Positions 56,856 to 64,000 of a stretch of DNA of 64,000 nucleotides are shown here, piece by piece. The position numbers and the translations under genes were made by a program. Source of the DNA: Fabrea salina (lineage: Eukaryota > Ciliophora > Heterotrichea > Heterotrichida > Fabreidae); the NCBI GenBank assembly GCA_022984795.1, contig JALIHJ010000012.1, positions 248,001 through 312,000 of the forward strand, in the 5' to 3' direction. Position 1 is the first letter of the stretch. Every line of letters begins with the position of its first letter. The notes beneath the pieces were generated by a model, which saw only the letters and a program-made list of their open reading frames with translations, did not search any database and was not told where the DNA came from.

Positions 56856-58775
56856 ATATAAATAGTCTTTGTAGTACACATAAGCTGCTCCGAAAACTAC
56901 TTGGTCAGTCAAGGTGGTGATTGTACTCTGAGTTGTCCAAAGTCCAGAGAGAAAAAAGACTGAACACTAAATTGTCCCAGATACTTCCTCCTAAAACAAA
57001 AACTTCATTCTCGAGTTTTACAACGCTTGCACTTGCTCTGTTAAGGAACTCGTTATACCCCTCGTCAAACACTTTTTGCCAAGCCAAGGTTTTAAGGTTG
57101 AAGTAGTACACCTGCCCTAGAGGTTCTTTGGTTTTAGTTTGGCCCAATATTGCATTTTATTCTAAGTTTTCTCTGTTGGCTTCTGTGGAACATCTGTGGT
57201 GTGAAACTGGACCAGGGCCTTTGGAGTCGTCTTTGCTCAGCAGTTCATAAGACTCCAGTCCCAGGTCGAGTTTCCAAAGCTCCTTGAGATTCCAGTGTAA
57301 GGAATTCCCTCCGTATAAGTAGAGTTGGTTTTTGATCATCACTGGCACACAAGTTCTTTCTGGGACTTGGAACCCCTCCACTTGGAGTTACTTTTCGCCA
57401 CAAGTTAAGGTATGCGTTGTACAGGTAGGCGTCATTCAGCAAGCCTGAGTCGTTTTCGCCGCCCCAAACAACCAGGTTGTCTGCAAAGGCAGCAGCAGTG
57501 TGGCCTAGTCTTTCTGAGGTTTATTCTTCTGCGTTTACTTCAGTCCACAAGCCTAAGTCCTCTTGGTACCTTCCAAAAAGTCCCCAAGAGTTCTTGGTTG
57601 TTGATTCCATGAAACACTCTTAGAAGTTCTTGTTGATGACTGCTAAAGAGTGCTCAGTTCTACTGAGAGGCCCTGTGTACTCTTCAGCTAGGACTCTGTA
57701 CTCAGAGGGTCTTTGTTAATTCAAACTCAACTACTGAGTTCCTTAAGCTTTCAGAAGAATACCCTCCAACCATATGTAACTTGCCTTCAAAGCAACTGTA
57801 CCCGTAAGCAGACCTCAGTATTTCATGGTAGTCTTCTTTCTGTTGACAGAAACATCTTCCCATTCATAAGCACTAGACTTTAGGTCTACTCTTTGAATTA
57901 AGTCAATATTGTAGTTGACTAAGTTCGACCACCCATAAAACAAGTACAAGTAGTCCTGGTAGATGCAAGTTCCGTGCAAGTACCTGTAGTGTAAGTTCTT
58001 GAAGAAGTGATATTTCCCATCTAAATTTGCTAAGTCGTATCGGTAAAAGTCCGAAAGTACAGGTGCCACCCAGCGCAGCATCTCCACCAACTAAGTAGAG
58101 AAACCCTTCGTAGTAATTTAATGTTGGGCCAATTTTAGGATTAGGGGAGCTTCTCCCTGTCTAGGAAGTTTTTTTCCAAACCCAAGTGTCTAGGTTGAGT
58201 GCAAACAGTTCTTTGCTCTTTTCAAAGTCAGTCACGCCACTAAACACAAAGAAATACCTAGTGCCGTTATGCACGGCATCTGTGTAACCAAATCTAAAAC
58301 GAGGAGAAAGATGTCCCCAGATGTGGTTATTTCCACCACTATGGCACTTACTTCATTATCTAAAGCACCACAAGTCTTGGAGGTCGCCTTTAAGGCCAAG
58401 TCCCCGAAAACGCAGAAGCTTTGCCATCTTCGAGTGTAAAACCTCCTGTGTCTATTCTCTCGCCTGGTCTTGCTGTTGTAGTAGGCAGAAATTTCTCTCA
58501 TATTACTTGCAATATCAGAATTAAATTACTTGTAACTTAGTTGTTGAGGACCCGCCAAACGAAATCAAGCTGAGTTGGTTATGAGTTGGTTGTAAGAACG
58601 TTTAGTAGGAGGAATGTTTGACTGTGGAAGGTTCTCAATGGTGTAAGTGTAGCAGAGGGACAGAGTTAAAGGAAAAAGCCCAAACACTTCATTTTTAAAG
58701 CTAGTTGCACTGAGCAGTTCAATACTAACAGGAATAAGAGCTTTCTAGAATATTACTGAGAAATCAGATTGTTAA

Positions 58776-60157
<1,382 letters not shown>

Positions 60158-60237
60158 AATAATTATTATAAACACCCAAATATTTACTTAACATTAGTTG
60201 ATATGATAAGAATAAAAGACCATTAAGAAGTTCCTAA

Positions 60238-60496
60238 CTAGTCTAAACTCGCTTGGAAAACCAGTTCTCTCCGGAGGAGTATCGTTAAAGTCTCTAGTTC
60301 TTTGATTTTAGCTTCTTTATACTGCTTGGTAATATAGAAGTGAAAATTTTTGCAGGTTTCTGTCTGAGAATGGGGGTTCAGGAGTTTTAAGTAGGTGCTT
60401 GACCTGTGGAGCCTAGACTTGGTTTTGAGTGTCCGTTGGAAGCTGCATAACGCAACTTAACTTTGGGAAAAAGTTGGCATTTGGACAGCTCACCAT
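60238..60496 (-). pseudogene. Small basic coiled-coil gene, one shift
   Basis: The end TKSRLHRSSTYLKLLN, FHFYITKQYKEAKIKELE and TLTILLRRELVFQASLD is one open frame. A possible start, MVSCPNANFFPKLSC at 60496, lies in another frame. This suggests about 86 residues. No family is recognised. Confidence 0.35.
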
Positions 60497-60744
60497 ACTT
60501 TTTAAGTCTAGGCCAAGCCACACCTGTGGTTCTTAGGCTTAGCTTTTAACTAAGACACACACAAAACTGTTTATGTTGCTACTTCACAAATATTGAACTT
60601 AAAAGATTATTTTTAATTTACCAGATACTTAAATTTCGGCGGTGTTGCTAATTATACTGTTTGAGAACTACCTCTGCCACAGACCTTTTTTCATTTAACC
60701 TGAAAATTAGAAATATGAACTAGTTTAAAAGAACCTAACAAGTA
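60497..60744. other. 248-bp stretch without a recognised gene
   Basis: This is AT-rich sequence between a minus-strand and a plus-strand gene. It contains CACACACAAAAC-type low-complexity but no convincing open frame, tRNA or repeat. Confidence 0.3.
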
Positions 60745-61144
60745 ATGTCGGACTCAGAAGCAGTAGCAACTATTAATGAGTATCTAGAAAACCAGCTAGA
60801 AGATGTGAACTACCAACAAATAGCAGAAAGAAGACTCAAAGTCCTGGATATGGACTACCAACTCACAAAAGCTGCAAAAAGTAGACCCTTTAAAAACATT
60901 TGAAAAGTCCGTTTCTCTAACCAAGATGGAAGCTGACTTCCAAGACGACTTTGGGTACTACAAGTGCGCCAGTGAGTCCTCTGACGAAGAACTGCAGGAA
61001 CCACAAAAACCCTAAAAGGAAATTAACTTGTCTCAGAGAAAATCCTTAAGATTAAGCAAACCATGAACAAGCTGCAAATCAAACATCCTCTGGGCACAAA
61101 GTATCTCGGACGAGCAGTTCCTTCAAATGCTTAAAAACTATTAA
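60745..61144 (+). pseudogene. Small acidic helical gene, frameshifted
   Basis: This starts MSDSEAVATINEYLENQLED and runs to KSRPFKNI. It continues in other frames as EKSVSLTKMEADFQDDFGYY, SSDEELQEPQKP and ISDEQFLQMLKNY, about 130 residues in all. No family is recognised. Its TAA overlaps the next gene's stop in the palindrome TTAA, the same arrangement as at 13.25 kb. Confidence 0.45.
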
Positions 61145-61923
61145 TTAGAATAAAGACTTTCCGCTTTCCCACTGGTTTGATTGTTTAGTTTGATATTTTT
61201 TAGACGTCTGTGGTGGGCTTTTTTCCTGAGAGTTGGGTTGTTTCTTAGAGTTGATGAAGCGCCTGAGGAGGTCCTTTGGTAACTATGGGATCTATGGGTT
61301 TTTCACATGACTTCGTTCCTCACGAACCCTGTCCTGGGTTTTTCGATTTCAGATTGACTTTTTGTGTGTTTCTGAAAAATCCCGCCTGGACGGGGGTTCG
61401 CCTCTAAACTGAGGGCGTTCTCTGGCCTGAGGGCAAGTAAGTTTTTTCTTCTTCGAAGGTCCTTTTTCTTGTTGGGCTTGTGTGGTGGTTGCTAGGTTGA
61501 GGTCTAGTTTTTGGGCTTTCTTTTTCTTTTTCTTTTGTTTGAGTTCAGCTTCTTTGGGTTTGGACTCTTCTTGGGTTCTTCTTCCCTGAGCTGCCTCGTG
61601 ACCCTGGTCCAAGTTCTACTTTGGCCTTTTCTTTGGCTTTGAGTTGTTCGTCTTTGGACTTTTCAGTTTCTGGTTTGAGGTCTCCCATTCTGGAAGTCGT
61701 TTTGTTGCAGTTTCTTTTGGATTTCTGGTTTTGGGGTCGTAGGTCACTTTGAGGTTCTTGCAGCTTAGGTTCTTCGGTTGTTTCAGTGAGCTGCCAGGCG
61801 GACCTGTTTGTTTTGATTTCTTCGTCACTGACTTCTTCTTCTTCTCCTGCTGGTTGTGACGTCAATCTCATTCATTTTCTGGGGTTCTTCTATGGTCTCC
61901 CATCCTTCGTCTTCTTTACTCAT
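61141..61923 (-). pseudogene. Highly charged Lys/Glu-rich gene, frameshifted
   Basis: This starts MSKEDEGWETIEEPQKMNEI. It then reads LKQPKNLSCKNLKVTYDPKT, RNPKETATKRLPEWET, a Lys-rich run and LTCPQARERPQFRGEPPSRR in changing frames. The composition is that of a disordered nucleic-acid-binding or translation-linked protein, but I cannot name it. It diverges from the transporter gene with 37 bp between ATGs. Confidence 0.45.
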
Positions 61924-61960
61924 AGTAATTATTATTCCATTTTCTTATCAAATACTTCTA

Positions 61961-63360
61961 ATGAAAACAGACCCAAACACTGCTTCAGGAACACTTGACC
62001 AACTCGGCTGGGGCAGGTACCACCGGTCCTTTTCGTTAACTGTTGTTTTGGAACAATCTTATAATGGTGTGACTATTTACGATAGTAATATTCTGCTTGA
62101 CTTGAAACGAGGACTTCTATAGGGTCCTTAAAGCAGTTTTGCGTAGGTGCCTTTGCAGGGTGCATTGGTTCAGCAGAATGGCAGCTAACATCAGGCGTGC
62201 CTACACTTTCCAGAAAGATAATTCTTTTCTCACTGGGTTCTTTGCTGCTGGTGTTTGCTCCAGGCATTTACTACATAACTTCCGTGCAGTTTTCTTTTGG
62301 GACTTGGAAACGGGGGCAGAGTTGGTAGTTACTTACACAGTTTCGCAAAACCTGCCTTCTATCGAAGAACTTAGTGAACGTGATTAGCGATGTGGGCTTT
62401 AGGAGGAATATCTGCTTGGCAGCCATAGCACTTCTGCTGTTCTTCACTGGAACAGGCAATTTCGAGATTTGGAGAGTGACTTGTTTGGTTTTTCTTTTTG
62501 TGCAGAACATACCAGAACATACATGGCAGAAAGCCCTGCATTTTTGTACGAACACCACGAAATGCAACTTGTAAAGAGTGCTCAGGAAGCTAGCTAATTA
62601 CAACCAAAAAAACGAAGCACTCGTCAAGGAGTTCTTGAGGTCTTCTTCAGTACGAACTCGCCACTAAGCAAAGCATTTAGGAAGCTCATGAGGCCTGGAC
62701 TCAGACATGTGACTCTCAAAATCACGGTGCAGGTTGCCAGTACTTTGGTTTTTCCGAATGGTGTTTTTCTATTATAGTGTGGACTATTCCAGATGAGAAG
62801 TGGATAAACTTTTGTTCTAGTGATCAGCATGCAGGCCTCTGCGATTCCAGGAACTTACAGCTTGGACTTTGCTGCTGAAGTGCAAGTTAGGAGTCAAAGA
62901 AACTCCACATAGCATCTATCTCAGCGGTGGGGTTATTGGTTCTGTTGTTTTTGATAAGTGAACAGTTTTGCTACCAACTAACGCGGCTTGTTTTTTTACC
63001 TTTTGTACTGAACGGAACTGTGCTGAACATATAGTTGCAGAAGTACCTTTGATAAGAGCAGTGGGAGTGGGCTGGGAAACTGCTGTGTTTAGACTGGAGG
63101 ATTTGCCCCAGTGTTGTTCGGACCTGTTTACGAAAGGGGCTTAGCACCTGCGCCGATGGTTTGGCTTGTTTGTACGCGATGGCCTTGTTTTGCAGTTTAG
63201 TGGAAAACAAACCGCTGAAAAGTCGGGTTCAACATGCCCGTTTTCTGAGATTCCTCAGGACTTATACAGAGAGCCAGGACCTTAAACGCCCAAAAACATG
63301 CTTCACAAAATCATTCGGGGAACTTTTAGTGTAACTGGTGTAAATTTAATGAGTTATTAA
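61961..63360 (+). pseudogene. SV2/SVOP-like major facilitator transporter, frameshifted
   Basis: The start MKTDPNTASGTLDQLGWGRYH matches the N-terminus of SV2/SVOP-type transporters (a Gly-rich fragment before helix 1). VGAFAGCIGSAEWQL, IILFSLGSLLLVFAPGIYY and ESPAFLYEHHEMQLV (the PESPRFL loop of the family) follow in other frames. Helix-like stretches then run to about 63.2 kb. The end is not certain. These proteins move organic ions or sugars across the plasma or vesicle membrane. Indels are as dense here as in the genes to the left. Confidence 0.65.
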
Positions 63361-63362
63361 AT

Positions 63363-64000
63363 ATGAACTCAAGAAGACGAAAAAGCTCTGCCCAGACGCT
63401 CTTTGAATCTTAAATCAGAAAAGAACCTTGTACAAACTCGCCTCACTTAAGTCAGGCCAGAAAAATCAATTGTAACTTCTCGCCGAAACTTCCAATAACA
63501 ATTAGTTCGAACTTTTACCCGGCCCCACAAAGTCTCACAAACTCGTCAGTAAACTAAGAATTGCTCCAAACTTCACTACTGCTTTGTTCATCACAGTCAA
63601 CAACAAAACCAACAACATGGAATCCTCCCAAACCAGAAGTTGACCCCTGGGAACTCCTAGACTCCAACCCCAGAGAAGCACTGCTGATAGATTAGCCCGT
63701 CAAGTTAAAAGAAAGCTGCCAGAGCCATTTGTAAAAGTGAGCAAGAAATCAGGTCCTCTGGACCTAGACCTAAAACCTCTAGACCAGAGATTTTACCAGA
63801 ATCAAAAGTAAACTTGAAGGCTTAAAAACTCTTGAGAAAAACTTGACTTCGTAACTTCTGGAAGTTTAAGCCCAGAAAAACAAATTGACAAAAAACACTT
63901 CTTGGGTTTGGGAAAGTCCATTGTTGGAAGCATAGACTGAGAAGTTCCTCAAAGAAGCAAAAACCCAGGATGATGTGTTCGGAGCTCTTCAACGTTAAAA
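63363..64000 (+). pseudogene. Basic disordered gene, frameshifted and cut by the window edge
   Basis: This starts MNSRRRKSSAQTLFES. Later readable parts are DPWELLDSNPREAL, RLARQVKRKLPEPFVKVSKK, DLDLKPLDQRFYQNQ and SLSPEKQIDKKHFLGLGKSI, spread over all three frames. The protein is rich in Ser, Lys and Pro. No family is recognised, and it runs off the right end. Confidence 0.4.

Larger units (their letters stand above)
55170..58692 (-). pseudogene. Second kelch/GCC transmembrane protein, frameshifted paralogue of the 37.9-41.4 kb gene
   Basis: All parts of the intact gene can be followed in order. The start is MKCLGFF with NIPPTKRSYNQLI near 58.6 kb. Kelch repeats follow (YFFVFSGVTDFEKSKELF, DLYRYDL-like, YLFYGWSNLV), then GCC-type Cys-rich text near 56.6 kb and membrane helices near 56.3 kb. 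ISELFSYAS, SSIPDQQSSVVQ and GYHLSGLVAPSEG come near 55.6-55.9 kb, then KQTFLMSLSAVIG. Many single-base shifts interrupt it. A 15-nt intron at 55589-55603 is at the same place as in the intact copy. A Ser/Ala/Glu run of short repeats lies near 56.77-56.84 kb. Confidence 0.8.

Overview
The window looks like macronuclear DNA of a heterotrich ciliate of the Stentor type. Four things support this. Genes are packed almost end to end, commonly 3 to 50 bp apart. Nearly every gene is one open frame. The few introns I could prove are exactly 15 nt long (GTAA start, A at position 10, AG end). TAA, TAG and TGA all act as stops while TGG is used freely for Trp, so the code is standard; this argues against Blepharisma-type codes. 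Gene content is also ciliate-like: calcium-dependent kinases with EF hands, a PLK4, centriolar CEP20 and CEP19 homologues, a kelch/GCC-type membrane receptor, hybrid histidine kinases and many coiled-coil or disordered proteins.

Layout. 1-16 kb: alanyl-tRNA synthetase (cut by the window edge, archaeal in type), a Peter Pan/SSF1 Brix protein, an RBM25-like splicing factor, EMC1, a double-FHA protein, PLK4, an IQ-motif MFI/C11orf65-like protein, a degenerate membrane histidine kinase, a myristoylated EF-hand protein and an OSCA/TMEM63 channel. 16-31 kb: a TPR-like protein, an oxysterol-binding protein with a VPS13-like segment, a long coiled coil, a UBE3B/C-type HECT ligase, two leucine-rich-repeat proteins, an ankyrin protein, a PP1 catalytic subunit, CacyBP, a LINE fragment inserted into a tiny divergent promoter, and a CAMK/SNF1-like kinase. 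31-52 kb: a 1567-residue multi-pass membrane protein, a WD40 protein, an intron-containing kelch receptor, four small basic proteins, a CDPK, an MIT-like coiled-coil protein, a hybrid histidine kinase, a small membrane protein, a RING-H2 ligase, CEP20 and a glycerophosphodiesterase.

From about 52.98 kb to the end every gene is interrupted by small indels, although homology, gene order, start contexts and stop positions remain readable: the 5' half of a DUF229/sulfatase-like gene, CEP19, a second kelch receptor, a second CDPK, several small genes and an SV2/SVOP-like transporter. The break falls inside a single gene and many shifts lie in homopolymers, so unpolished sequence at a contig end is at least as likely as a block of pseudogenes.

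Working together: PLK4, CEP20 and CEP19 belong to basal-body and cilium assembly; SSF1, AlaRS, RBM25, EMC1, PP1, UBE3 and CacyBP are housekeeping; the kinases, EF-hand protein, OSCA channel and histidine kinases suggest a signalling-rich unicell. There is no sign of operons: strands alternate freely, and many divergent starts are only 5 to 60 bp apart. I saw no tRNA, rRNA, CRISPR array, telomere repeat, or capsid- or envelope-bearing element.
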